The notes under the pieces: generated by a model | The model's input: only the letters and a program-made list of their open reading frames with translations | Told to the model about the DNA's origin: nothing | Databases searched by the model: none | Program-made: the position numbers and the translations under genes | Part shown: in pieces, positions 16,700 through 27,050 of the stretch | Layout of the letters: each line of letters opens with the position of its first letter | Numbering within the stretch: the stretch's first letter is position 1 | From: Amoeboaphelidium occidentale | Lineage: Eukaryota > Aphelidiomycota > Aphelidea | DNA length: 41,684 nucleotides | Assembly (NCBI GenBank): GCA_023515795.1 | Contig: JALGPX010000026.1 | Coordinates: forward strand, 1 to 41,684 | Reading direction: 5' to 3'

Positions 16700-16714
16700 T
16701 AAAAATCTTTTATT
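16698..16714. terminator. overlapping convergent polyadenylation signals
   Basis: On the plus strand AATAAA (16698-16703) overlaps the stop codon of bL34m. On the minus strand AATAAA (plus-strand TTTATT, 16709-16714) overlaps the stop of the 165-aa gene. Stops are 10 bp apart, so each mRNA should end inside the neighbour's coding region. Confidence 0.6.
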
Positions 16715-17207
16715 GAGTGAGGTTGCTGATGGAGATTCTTCTGCGTGCTGATGCTGGCGATAGTAAAGGAGCGTCGTTGATTCTGTAAGAGGATGCGGCG
16801 CGCATTTGCCTCAAATTGACTAAAGGCTTTGGTGCAATAGGTCTTCGTATAGCTGGTCTTGGAGGAAGAGGAACAGAAATCATTTGTACCAACTCCCAGT
16901 GCCATGAAGAAGCTCTTGCATTCTGCTTTCTCTTTCCAACTACGCGACAGAGAAAGTTTGGTGAACGATCCATCGTAGCAGCTGCTTCAATCCTTGTGAT
17001 TTCTTCCGTGTTACGCACGTAATAGCATTCGATTATTCTTGTTATAGTGTTGGTTGCGTAATTGATGTCTGTTTTTTGTGGGCGCAAAGCGATACCAAAC
17101 TTTCTTCCTGCGCTCATACCAAACAGGAACGCTTCATCAAAGTGACGGAATGTCAGTACAGGATTGTTTGCAAGGAATATATCATTGAAGTGTCTTATTG
17201 TGATCAT
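16710..17207 (-). CDS. unrecognised 165-aa protein
   Basis: This ORF begins MITIRHFNDIFLANNP at 17207. The first 35 residues contain two related blocks (RHFNDIFLANNP and RHFDEAFLFGMS). Basic segments (VGKRKQNARA) and a proline-rich stretch (VPLPPRPAIRRPIAPKP) follow. No membrane helix or signal peptide is clear. Evidence that it is a gene: it has an AATAAA exactly overlapping its stop, as do several neighbours; it fits snugly between RINT1 (67 bp upstream, same strand) and bL34m; and its composition is not repetitive. I cannot assign a family. A short mitochondrial protein is possible but not supported. Confidence 0.5.
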   Translation of the reverse strand: MITIRHFNDIFLANNPVLTFRHFDEAFLFGMSAGRKFGIALRPQKTDINYATNTITRIIECYYVRNTEEITRIEAAATMDRSPNFLCRVVGKRKQNARASSWHWELVQMISVPLPPRPAIRRPIAPKPLVNLRQMRAASSYRINDAPLLSPASARRRISISNLTQ

Positions 17208-17274
17208 TTCTTTAGAAAAAGAAAGGAGTGTCTGAAGGAGTAAAATATCTATTGCAACGTGATAACCACGTGGA

Positions 17275-19903
17275 TCACTCGATCATAGGCTGCAACATCG
17301 AGCGGACTTGATTTAACTCGAGAACAGAAATGTGACTCTGAACGAAATCTTCGAGATCTGGTTCACTGATATCTCGTTCTGTACAATATTCCATTAGCTT
17401 GATCAATTCATTTACTCTAAACATTAATTTGATTGTAACAATGCTTACCGGCGCATGTGCGTATCTTTTGAGCTTTCAAGGTTAGCTTTTGACAACCAGT
17501 TATCAATAACAAGCTTTATAAGCCCATTCTTGTAGTCGAATAGAGTTTGTTTTGCAATCTGTTTACTAAACTTCAACTTTCTTGCGTGTCCTAGCAACTT
17601 TGTATCAATTATGTCCATGACCGCCACAACAACTTTCTGAAACACATTTGATACCTTAGAACGCGGCAATTGCTCATAAATGGCATCGAAACACTTATTG
17701 ATACTAAGCAAAAAAGTAACAAACTCGGAGGTCAATTCTGTTGGACTTTGATCACTTTCAACTTGATCTTCTTCGCTGGTTGCCTTGTAAGGGAACGATA
17801 TGAAGGTCCAATTTCTCTTCTTTTCATATGGTCTGAATGAGTTATTCAATTCCTTTAAAATACTCCTGATCAATGAATCTTGTACATCATTAATCAGTTG
17901 GTAATAGTCTGCTACTTTGGAACCGAATATCGATTCGAAACTTTCTGTGTTCTCTTCCACTAAACTTCGAGCTTCTTGCAGTTCCAGAAAGAATAAACTT
18001 TCTCCCCATCTTTTTAATACCAATGCGACGTACGTCAAACTGGATATCCATCTTGCCAATATTGTTAGAGGAAGTTTTTCTTTTAAATCCCCTGGAACAG
18101 GAAATTCTAATACAACAGCGTTGAAGAGTGAAGTGATTGTAGTTGTCGATGACAGCACATTACTCTCATACTTCATCAAATACATCTCAATTCGTTCAAG
18201 GTATCCGTCAATAAGACTAGTTTGAATATTTTCAAAGAAAATCAGCCGCTGTTCACTCCGAGCGAAATGCTTGTAATTTTCAGTCATATTTTCCAACAGA
18301 TCAATCAAGCGAACTGAGCTATGCGCAGCTTTAAATTCATCTTCATCACCCAACTCCAAATAATGTAAATCCCATGCTTTAGCAGATTCAATTATTGTTC
18401 TAAATTTTTCCATAGCCACTCGCTTTTCGACATCTACCAACTTCTCGAACCACTTATCATTCATAGTGAAGACTGATAAGCAACAACCATCATGAGGATT
18501 CGATTGTTTTTGGTCTTCTGAATGATTTGTTAATACCACAGTTTCGCTTTCTTCCATGAATCGAATCCATGTTGAGGTATACTTCTTACTGTCAAACTTG
18601 TAGCTGTTCTTCAATATAAGATCAAATTGTACACATTCGTGAACCAAATGAAGAAGCAACAGACACTCATTTGAACTTGATTTTATCTGATCTGATACTG
18701 AACTATTCGTAAGATTATCATTTTCTTTGGTGTCAACAGAAGCATCAAGTAAATCAATCGCATGAAACAACTTCTTTGCATAATGAATGATCTTCTCAGT
18801 CACAGCTTTCATGAAAGCGAGTATGAACTCATCAAGCGCTGATCTTTGTGGGATTTTGAATTTCGAGGAACCGTGATCAAATACTTTCTGTACTATTTCT
18901 CTTGTAAATAATAAATGTTCTTTGACTGCTTCATTGATAAAGGAAAAGAACCATTCTGGTTTATCCAAACGATGAGTCTTTCTGTTACCTGAAAAATGAT
19001 ACCGAAATCGAACAATAATTGGCTCAACTAAATTTTCCATTAGTAAAAGCACAGGCTTTTCAGTTCTGTAATCTTCCAGCAAGTATAAATAGTGCATACA
19101 CTTTGCCAACTGAACCCATTCCTCATTCTTTACGGATCCTAGAAACAAATTCTCAGAGTACTCCAACGCAATAGAAATGTTCTTGAATAATAAAGACCGT
19201 GCTTCCCTGGTAACAATGATCTGCTCCAGAGGTTTTGGCCACTGAACAGCACTTAATGCCTTTGCGAATGTTTGTAACAACCCAAAACTCAGATTCTCAT
19301 ATACTTCAGCCTTGATATCGTCAATTGAGTATTTCAATTGATCTTTATCAGAAAACCCATTGAAATCTTTGCCTCCATTGACCCAAGCACGAAACTTCAG
19401 TACAGCTTCCTTGGGTGAACTTTTTAAAGTGTCCATTATAGAATCTTTGTATTCCATCCCAGCGAGAACATTCTGAACGTACGTACGAACACGCAACAGC
19501 TTTTCCACGCTTGAACTCATACTGAGTAATTCTTCATACCAAACTTCATTAGACTCATTAAGTAAATCTTTGGATTTTTGTCGCAGTTGATGTGCTTTTG
19601 GAACGAAACCAGAATCAATTTTCGACTTTAGCTCCTTAACTTCAGACAAATACTTCTCCAACCGTTCAGGCCCAGTTTTCTGTACTTCTCTATACTTTTG
19701 CCCAATGTTACTCCAACTTCTGCTATAAGGATTCATACCTTTGCTTCTCTGGTCTCAAAAACTTTGGCTTTGTACTCCTTCTTCCACTCAGAAATCAGCT
19801 CATGATAATTCCTGGCTCTGCTGACGTCGACTTTACTTTCGACTCCTGCGACTGTAATGGCCTTCCACTTCTTTGACAACGAATCGGCAACAGTCTCGCT
19901 CAT
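17275..19903 (-). CDS. RINT1/Tip20 family vesicle-tethering protein
   Basis: This is the homologue of RINT1 (yeast Tip20), a subunit of the NRZ/Dsl1 tether that captures COPI vesicles at the ER. The proposed exons are 19739-19903, 17449-19679 and 17275-17416, giving 845 aa. The conserved core is clear: RFRYHFSGNRKTHRLDKPEWFF in mid-protein, preceded by LLMENLVEPIIV. A C-terminal helical region ends in exon 3 (VNELIKLMEYCTERDISEPD, then LELNQVRSMLQPM). The last intron (17417-17448, 32 nt) is secure. The first is less so: donor at 19738, acceptor CAG giving 59 nt (used here) or AAAG giving 44 nt; both keep frame. An N-terminal coiled coil (~75-120) matches the Zw10-binding part of the family. 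Start codon Met at 19903 is preferred; further in-frame upstream Met codons exist. Confidence 0.85.
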
Positions 19904-20100
19904 CGCACAGCAAAAACCTCTGAAACTGGTACAATTTCGTGACACTTGGAACATTTTAGTTTTGATATTGATGGTATACTCTGACCTGAATGGGTTTAAA
20001 ACGTTTGAAGTGTTGATGTGCTTATCTTGGTAACCTTGAGTTGATGTAACGTCGCGAGCATGTTGCTGCAACATCGTGCCTTTGTAATTCTATCCAAGAA

Positions 20101-21330
20101 ATGATCACACTCAAATTGGCATTCAGAACTGTATTAACGATATTCGGATGCATTCTTGTTGGCATAGTTTCTTCCGAGGATGTCACACAGAGACTAGCAC
20201 GCAGCGATGGAAGATTTATGGAAGAGTGCTTCATTCCCGACTTTACGTGCCTGAACGTTATTCAACCATCAGAAAATGATTTGAAACAAGTCGATACCAA
20301 TGAAATAATGGCTGTTCTAAATGGTACTTCTCAGTCGGAGTATTTGAATATCGCAGCTCCGTTTGTTCAAGTTTATCTTTCCAACATACAAAACATCGCT
20401 TCTATGGGTGATTCTATATCAGCTGGAGTATTCGCTAAGCCAGGCGCGACATTGTTATCTGCAGCATTTGATAAGTGGTTCGAGAACAGGGCTGTATCAT
20501 GGAGTAACGGAGCACGTAAAAATGCATTGACTATTAGGAATATTGCTTCTATTTACTCGCCACATATCAAAGGTGGTTCGCTTTTTACCACAGAAGTTGG
20601 CGCTGCTTACTCTTACGAAACGCACGCTTGGAATTTTGCACAAAGCAGAGCAAAATCTAATGATCTTTCTACCCAGGTTGATAACTTTCTACAATATTTT
20701 CAGAAGCAGGCCTCTAATGATAAATGGACCATGCTCAACATATTTATTGGGTCTAATGATTTGTGTTGGTTTTGTAGAGAGAACATCAACTATGAACACA
20801 ATATCCGCAATGCCCTTCGGAAAATAGAGGAAGCGGGTGTAGGAAAAGTACTCGTTAATCTGGTCGGTCTGTTGAATATTCGGAGATCAGACTCTTTGGC
20901 TACTGCAGGTTGTCGTCTTCTACACAATCTTGTTGAAATATGTCCCTGTATGTCAGATGTCACAATGGCACAAAAGCAGGAAGAATTTAATAATGCGTTG
21001 AAGTCTATTTCTCACGAATATCAGAAAAAATATCTTGAATCTTTATTGGCACGAAACGGCAAAGATCCACACAATAATTCATTGATTGTGTTTTACCAGA
21101 CGCCTTTTAATACTTTTGATCTTTCAGCAGCTGGACCTGAGTTAATATCAGAAGTCGACTGCTTCCATCCTTCAATATGTGGGCAGCAGGCATTGGCGTT
21201 CCAGTTCTTTAATTCCTTATCGGAACCATCTGAAGCTACAAAGTCACAAATGGGCGCGCTGATGAGTCATCCGGCGCACAGAACTCAGCTGAGGTGGAAG
21301 TGTCCTTCATTCGATACTTTTATCCAATAA
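20101..21330 (+). CDS. secreted GDSL esterase/phospholipase (PLB1-like)
   Basis: A single-exon protein of 409 aa. Residues 1-25 form a signal peptide (TVLTIFGCILVGIVSS). The GDSL catalytic set is present: nucleophile Ser105 in SMGDSISAG (block I), GSND at 217-220 (block III, oxyanion Asn) and D353-x-x-H356 in VDCFHPS (block V). This arrangement and the CLN, NDLCWFC and CPCM cysteines resemble phospholipase B1 (PLB1/PLB-related lipases), which cleave acyl chains from phospholipids outside the cell or in the secretory lumen. NGT and NNS are candidate N-glycosylation sites. It is divergent from RINT1, with 197 bp between start codons. AATAAA (21326-21331) overlaps the stop codon. No C-terminal membrane anchor is seen. 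Confidence 0.85.
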   Translation: MITLKLAFRTVLTIFGCILVGIVSSEDVTQRLARSDGRFMEECFIPDFTCLNVIQPSENDLKQVDTNEIMAVLNGTSQSEYLNIAAPFVQVYLSNIQNIASMGDSISAGVFAKPGATLLSAAFDKWFENRAVSWSNGARKNALTIRNIASIYSPHIKGGSLFTTEVGAAYSYETHAWNFAQSRAKSNDLSTQVDNFLQYFQKQASNDKWTMLNIFIGSNDLCWFCRENINYEHNIRNALRKIEEAGVGKVLVNLVGLLNIRRSDSLATAGCRLLHNLVEICPCMSDVTMAQKQEEFNNALKSISHEYQKKYLESLLARNGKDPHNNSLIVFYQTPFNTFDLSAAGPELISEVDCFHPSICGQQALAFQFFNSLSEPSEATKSQMGALMSHPAHRTQLRWKCPSFDTFIQ

Positions 21331-21405
21331 AATTCATTTGAAACGTTTCACGGTGCACCAAACGGAAATCATCGCAGCGTTGAATTCTTTTCCGTAACCG
21401 GAGAA

Positions 21406-22922
21406 ATGATGACTGCAGTCATTGACACACAGAAATCCAAAGCAGAACAGGCAAAAGCGGAGGCGAATGCTTTTTTCTTAGGTACAGCATTAATAGAGTC
21501 AGCAATTAATGTTTTAAAGCCAACAAGTACAAGGACGCTATAGCAAAGTACGACGAAGCGATTAAATTGGATCCGTCTGTTCCTGCTTACTGGACCAACC
21601 GGAGCTTTGCACACATTAAATTAGAGAATTATGGATACGCCATTTCCGATGCAGAAGAGGCCATCAAATTGGATGCGTCGTTCATTAAGGCGTACTACCG
21701 CAGGGCATCTGCAAACATGGCGCTCGGAAAATTCAAGGAAAGCTTAAAGGATTTCAGAACAGTCGTAAAGTACGTTCCACAGGACGCTGATGCGCGGGCT
21801 AAATTGGCTGAAGTTGAGAAGATTGTGCGCAAGGCTGAATTCGAGAAGGCGTTGGCGAGCGATGATTCCAAACCCGTCGAGGAGAAGTTGCGTATCAATG
21901 AAATTGTTGTTGAGGATTCATACGATGGACAACGCTGGGAAGACGATGGCCCAATTACTCTGGAGTTTGTTAATGACATGATCAATCGATTTGAGAACCA
22001 AAAGACCATTCACAGAAAGTATGCATACAAACTCATGTCAGCTTGCAAGAAAATATTCGAGGCTCTACCGACTGTGGTTGATATCACTGTACCGCGTGTT
22101 CCTGGGGGGAAATTGACTATTTGTGGTGATACTCATGGTCAGTATTATGATTTGCTAAACATTTTCAAGATTAATGGGAGGCCATCAGAAAGTCATGCTT
22201 ACTTGTTCAATGGTGACTTTGTCGATAGAGGCTCATTTTCTGCTGAAGTTGTGTTTACTTTGTTGGGTTTTAAAGCGTTGTACCCTAATACGTTCTTCAT
22301 GGCAAGAGGAAACCATGAAACAATCGACATGAACAAAGTTTACGGGTTCACTGGAGAAATCAAGGCCAAATACACTGAGCTTATGTTTGATTTTTTCACA
22401 GAAATATTTAATGTTATACCTCTTGGTAATGTTATTGAGAAGAGAGTATTTGTTACGCATGGTGGTTTGTTTTCAAGGGATGATGTTACTTTGGATGAGT
22501 TGCGAAAACTGGATAGAAATGGTCAGCCTCGTTCTGGTTTACAATGTGAAATGCTTTGGTCTGATCCTATGGAACTAATGGGAAGAGCTCCATCTAAACG
22601 TGGTATTGGTGTTCAATTTGGTCCTGATGTTACCGAAGCTTTCTTGAAACTGAACAATTTGGATATGTTGGTAAGAAGTCATGAAGTTAAGGATGAAGGA
22701 TATGTCATAGAACACAATGGGAAGTGTGTTACTGTATTCAGTGCACCAAACTATTGTGACACTATTGGTAACAAAGGAGCATTTATCAACATTTCATTGA
22801 AGAACCCTGAAGATACATCAGATCGACCAGAGTTAGTCTATGATTATCAGAAATTTACAGCGGCCCCTCATCCACCAGTCAAAGCAATGCAGTATGCAGG
22901 TTTTATGAATTCTTTCCTGTAG
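21406..22922 (+). CDS. PPP5C: serine/threonine protein phosphatase 5 (TPR + PPP)
   Basis: Exon 1 is 21406-21481 and exon 2 is 21520-22922, with a 38-nt intron ending in the unusual acceptor TTAAAG. The product is 492 aa, against ~500 for the family. TPR repeats cover ~10-115 (AEANAFFLANKYKDAIAKYD, YWTNRSFAHIKLE, YYRRASANMALGKF). The PPP catalytic motifs are GDTHG (~228), GDFVDRG (~257), GNHE (~289) and HGG, with conserved RSHEV and SAPNYCD. PP5 is an Hsp90-associated phosphatase that dephosphorylates Hsp90 clients and Cdc37; the TPR domain binds the Hsp90 tail and also auto-inhibits. The intron falls inside TPR1. A short 3' UTR has AATAAA 14 nt after the stop. Confidence 0.95.
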
Positions 22923-23000
22923 ATGCTTCGAGCAAAATAAACGATTCCAATCCTTCGCTTTAGTGATCGGCAACTTCGGTTCGATTGATCGAAAAATTTT

Positions 23001-23007
23001 TATAAAG
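23001..23007 (+). promoter_or_regulatory. TATA-like box of uL13 gene
   Basis: TATAAAG lies 31 bp upstream of the uL13 start codon, downstream of an A/T-rich stretch. The position implies a very short 5' leader. Confidence 0.4.
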
Positions 23008-23037
23008 GGCACAATCCTTTTTAATTGGTACTGCAAA

Positions 23038-23692
23038 ATGTCAGAATTTTATAAGGTTAGCTCGTGTTTATGTCGCGCTGTTGTTTATCTGTTAGGTCGC
23101 TGTCATTGACGGTAAGGGACACATGGCTGGTCGTCTTGCTTCTACAGTCGCAAAGTTGATCTTGAATGGACAAAAGGTTGTTGTGGTTCGCTGCGAGGAC
23201 ATCAACATTTCTGGATCCTTCTTTAGAAACAAGTTGAAGTACAGCGGTTACTTGAAGAAGCGCTGTGTCGTGAACCCAAAGCGTGGACCATTCCATTTCC
23301 GCGCTCCTTCACGTATGTTGTACCGCATGATCCGTGGTATGGTTCCACACAAGACTCCACGTGGTGCTGCAGCTCTAGATCGTCTAAAGGTCTTTGAGGG
23401 TGTTCCTGCACCTTACGACAAGGTCAAGAAGATGGTTGTTCACGATGCTGTCAAGGTTTTGCGTTTGAAGCCACACCGCAAGTTCACAAGTTTGGGAAAG
23501 CTTGCAAACGAATTCGGATGGAAATACGCAGAAGTTGTCAAGAAGTTGGAAGAGAAGAGAATCACCGATGCATCCAAGTATCACGAAGAGAAGAAGGCTA
23601 AGCTTGCTGCAGCTGCAAAGGCTAAGCAAACCAAGGCTTCCGAACTTGCACCTGTCAAGAAGACCTTGGAATCATACGGTTATACTCTCTAA
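23038..23692 (+). CDS. RPL13A: 60S ribosomal protein L13a (uL13)
   Basis: Exon 1 encodes only MSEFYK (23038-23055). After a 40-nt intron (23056-23095, GTTAGC donor, CTGTTAG acceptor) exon 2 runs 23096-23692; the total is 204 aa. The sequence is unmistakably uL13: [72 protein letters not shown] and the C-terminal Lys/Ala-rich helix. It is a structural protein of the cytosolic large subunit. An intron right after the first few codons is a common layout for ribosomal protein genes. Codon use is noticeably biased to preferred codons (aag, cgt, gtt), fitting high expression. AATAAA begins 6 nt after the stop. Confidence 0.97.
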
Positions 23693-23753
23693 GGTAGAAT
23701 AAAAAGTTAATTCCCGAGATTTGAAGTTGTTTATTGTGAATGTAATCTAATAA

Positions 23754-25343
23754 TTATGGTTCAATTAGTTTTGAGAGAGCCCAGACATCGTATTCTTTCT
23801 TAACTTGGTTGGCGGTGCTCAGTGCCTTGATAACCTTAGGATGTCTCATCATTGATGATTGCATCTCCTTCAGACCAAACGCAATATTCTCACACGCCAT
23901 GTAAACATCCAGATTCACAACAAAGTTGCTTGCGAAGTAAGACTCATAAGTTGTACGTTGCGCATTACCAAAGATATCTTCTCTCTTGCAGGCCAGGCAA
24001 AACATTTCAATTGTTTTGGACCGGAACAGCAACTTGTTTAAATTGATTAGCTTTTCGTTGCCTTTAATACTTGATGATATGAAGTCCTGTTTCGCTTCCT
24101 CGTTCAGTATTAAATCGCTTGTATAAAGGCCAAAGTACGCCATCCCGGGCTCATCTGTAGATGTGCTTAAAATTCTTGTTTTGACCTGTTCCCGCAAATA
24201 AGTCCAATTTCTAAGAGGGCTACAGAGTTTAAGTAAATTCAGCTCAGCGCCATTTTGTTCCAAAGTCTTAGAGTCCGTTTGTGAATGTCCAAAAGCAACC
24301 TGAACAGTTTTGTTTACTTTCTTCCAAGCGGATTTCAGCCGACTAATTACAGGATGTTGTATAGCAAGCAACAAAGATATTAAAGATTCAAAATTATTGA
24401 TTTTGTACAGCTCTAAGGCCAATTGATACATTTTCTCAATGATTTCTGCACTTGAGACCTTTCCCCTTCCTGATATAAGCGGTGGAAGTAATATCATCCA
24501 AATGAACCATTCAGACAATTTGTTTGAGCGGTGAATTAGTTTTCCTATTGCAGAAGTTGGAGAATTATGAAGCATAGAGTCTTTACGCCATCGCTGAACA
24601 GTTAATAGATCCCACCAAGCCAAATCCTTGAACAAATTTTCCTGAACAAGCGATAAATAAGCAGCAACTTTGTCTGCACCATCTACCACAAAATACTCGG
24701 CAAAAGACACCACAGGTTTCCCTAAAATCCTTGCTAGTAATCTAGGAGGGTTCTTGCCGAGCTTCTTTGAGACTTTTACGGTTCCCTTCGATCGCGTGCT
24801 TGAAGTTGAGCCAGGAGCAAATGCCTTCTTTCCGACGGATCCTTTCAAAGAAGTAGTAGACCTCAAGAGTGCAACTTGGTCTGAACCTTCGAGAAACGTT
24901 TCATTGAGAAGATCTCGATTTGTATTGGAGATCCATTGTGACAAGTACCATTTCACAGCAATAGGAAGTTGAGGTTTGAATAATATCACGTGATGGAACA
25001 CCCTAAGAACGCCATACAATGCCGATATGTATCTGTCTTTATCATCAGAACCTTGAGTTAACTTCGACCATGCATGCTCCCAGCGCAATCCCAATAAACG
25101 ACAAAACGCCAGCATTGAACAATAAGGCTGATGCCCCATAAGAAAGTGGATAATCTGTTTTTGTTCTGGGTAAATAACTTGACTTTCAGAAGGTTGAAGC
25201 AGAAAATCGCGGTCATTCAAGCCTTCTGTGAAATGCTTAACGATCTCAACCAAAGTCCCGGCGTCTAGCTCTGATGCGCTACTTCGTTGAACATTAACGC
25301 CTTCTATAGAGTCATCGTTAAAATTCGCGGCGCTGAATTGCAT
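23754..25343 (-). CDS. divergent CDC25-type RasGEF-domain protein
   Basis: A single-exon protein of 529 aa from the ATG at 25343. The N-terminal ~150 residues are helical. A Ser/Gly/Lys linker with GSTSSTRSKGT follows. From ~205 a RasGEF catalytic fold is seen: SFAEYFVVDGADKVAAYLS, FKDLAWWDLLTVQRWRK, then SNKLSEWFIWMILLPP and INNFESLISLLLAIQHPVIS-RLKSAWKKV. These correspond to the family blocks 'W.......LT..FN..S.W' and 'L.N.....I..GL....I.RL'. The C-terminal part continues with GMAYFGLYTSDLILNEE, equivalent to the VPYLG.YL.DL motif. Conservation is weak, so GTPase specificity and even activity are uncertain. This is the second RasGEF within 9 kb. Minus-strand AATAAA lies about 19 nt beyond the stop. 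Confidence 0.75.
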   Translation of the reverse strand: MQFSAANFNDDSIEGVNVQRSSASELDAGTLVEIVKHFTEGLNDRDFLLQPSESQVIYPEQKQIIHFLMGHQPYCSMLAFCRLLGLRWEHAWSKLTQGSDDKDRYISALYGVLRVFHHVILFKPQLPIAVKWYLSQWISNTNRDLLNETFLEGSDQVALLRSTTSLKGSVGKKAFAPGSTSSTRSKGTVKVSKKLGKNPPRLLARILGKPVVSFAEYFVVDGADKVAAYLSLVQENLFKDLAWWDLLTVQRWRKDSMLHNSPTSAIGKLIHRSNKLSEWFIWMILLPPLISGRGKVSSAEIIEKMYQLALELYKINNFESLISLLLAIQHPVISRLKSAWKKVNKTVQVAFGHSQTDSKTLEQNGAELNLLKLCSPLRNWTYLREQVKTRILSTSTDEPGMAYFGLYTSDLILNEEAKQDFISSSIKGNEKLINLNKLLFRSKTIEMFCLACKREDIFGNAQRTTYESYFASNFVVNLDVYMACENIAFGLKEMQSSMMRHPKVIKALSTANQVKKEYDVWALSKLIEP

Positions 25344-25470
25344 TATCAACAGTCAATGAGGTCTTGTGAAAAATGGTTGAAGCAAAGCCCCTGGAATTAT
25401 TCAAGTGTGGCATGATTCACTTCAATACCGCTAATCTTACCTAGACATTATATTCATTTTTATTTTGACT

Positions 25471-26623
25471 TCATCCGTAAAGCTTTACGTAACACGTAGT
25501 ACAGAACGGCTTCCCGTCACGGTCTTTGAAAGTTGTTTGAGATGATGATCCACCTCCTGCAGCTAATTGCTTCTTACAGAAAGCGCAGACAAAATGCTCA
25601 TAGTGAAATCGTTTTCCAATTGCTAAAAAGCTCAGAGGCTTGATGAACTGGATTACCTGTTAAACATCTTCCCATGATGGGCTTTTGACAACTTGCACAA
25701 AGACTTCCTCTGACAGCGTGATAGTGAATTTCACAGTACTGTTTTCCATTGTGCTCAAAGAAACTTCCAGACTCTGACAACATAACTTTACAGCCTGGTT
25801 CACCGCATACGAAACAATCAGCATGAAACGATTTACCCAGAGCTGATACAACTTCGTCTGTAATGGGTAAATCACAAGTTGCACACTTTGGAGCAAACAT
25901 GGAATAATAGTCTTCTTCACAATATGCTTTACCGTCGCGTTCCAGAAAGCCTTGTCCTGGCTCAAATAGTTTACCGCATTGAGAACAGAAGAAATGATCA
26001 GGATGCCAGTTCCTTAAATGTTAGGTATCGAAAAAAGAAGATAAGTATTACTTGTTAAGAGCATTGATACACTTTCCTTTGATATTTTCGTTGCAATATG
26101 CGCATTTTGGTAACAAGAACGAATCATTCATACACTTTTCACAGTAAGGATTATTAGCTTTCTCAAAGAATATTCCACCATGAAGGTTCTTACTACATCC
26201 ATTACACTTGAAGTGTTCTTGATGATAATTTTGTCCAATTGCTTGAACGGATAGTTCTCCATCATGTATTGGTTCATTACAAGTTGCGCATACATTCTCT
26301 AACTTGATGCCAGGAGAAAGAGGCATAGCGCTAGATCGTACACTTTGAGGTAAGGCATGTACCAAATTATCAAGATCTTGATGTGCTCGTCCTTGTTCAG
26401 GTGTCGCAACGGTATTCTTTGGTCTTTCGGTACTGTTCTTGATTTGAGATGGTGGACTGGCCAGTTGAACAGGCTCCGCGAGTTCATTGTTCTCTGCACT
26501 GTCAATAGGCGCTTTGGAACCAACACTCTTTGCCATGCTCTGGCTCAGAAGTTCATCAAGATTCACAGTTGATGCTCGATCTGTCCCAGGAACTTGGCTT
26601 GAGACAACCGATGCACGGCTCAT
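25471..26623 (-). CDS. paxillin-like protein: two LD motifs and four LIM domains
   Basis: Three exons (26052-26623, 25657-26012, 25471-25622) with 39- and 34-nt introns give 359 aa. The N-terminal half is disordered and carries two leucine-aspartate motifs: LDELLSQS (22-29) and LDNLVHAL (84-91), the latter a perfect LDxLxxxL. Four zinc-binding LIM domains follow, beginning CATCNEPI, CAYCNENI, CATCDLPI and CASCQKPI; each has the expected second-finger Cys/His set, the last ending CTTCYVKLYG. This is the architecture of paxillin/Hic-5/leupaxin and, more loosely, yeast Pxl1, scaffolds at adhesion or cortical sites. LD motifs bind four-helix bundles (FAT, GIT, vinculin-type). The first intron uses a TTTAAG acceptor. 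Minus-strand AATAAA lies 7 nt past the stop. Confidence 0.85.
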
Positions 26624-27050
26624 TGAGAGATCCTTTAGTAAATCATCTATACATATAAGTTTCCATGATCACATAGCCTAGAACATACCGAGTTCGTCCA
26701 TTAGTTAATCGCAGCAAAACCGCTCAATTCACAGCAAGCACCGGATTAGCTGAGTTATTTATATCATCAATTTGGGTCGCGTAAACTACAGATAAGCAAA
26801 TTCCGTTACGATGATGCTCGATGCTGGCTGCTCACTTAAGTACTGCGGGTTTTGCACTTATGACGATACTGTCCATTTCAAACAACTTCTTGTCGCAGGA
26901 TCGCTGTGGCGCAACTTTGTTTGCTGAACGGAATTACGTAAAAATTGTGGAAGGTGACTTTCATTCGCAATAAGCACGCAAGCACAACAGCGGAATATAA
27001 AAGGTGTCAATTTGCCTCCATTTTAGTGATATCAAATCTTTTACTGTCTA
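26624..27050 (+). promoter_or_regulatory. divergent upstream region of LIM and old yellow enzyme genes
   Basis: A 427-bp gene-free stretch between divergent genes. It contains a perfect palindrome TTACGTAA at 26934-26941, a known bZIP/Yap-type site, and TATAAAA at 26997-27003, 47 bp before the oxidoreductase ATG. No other structure was seen. Confidence 0.45.
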
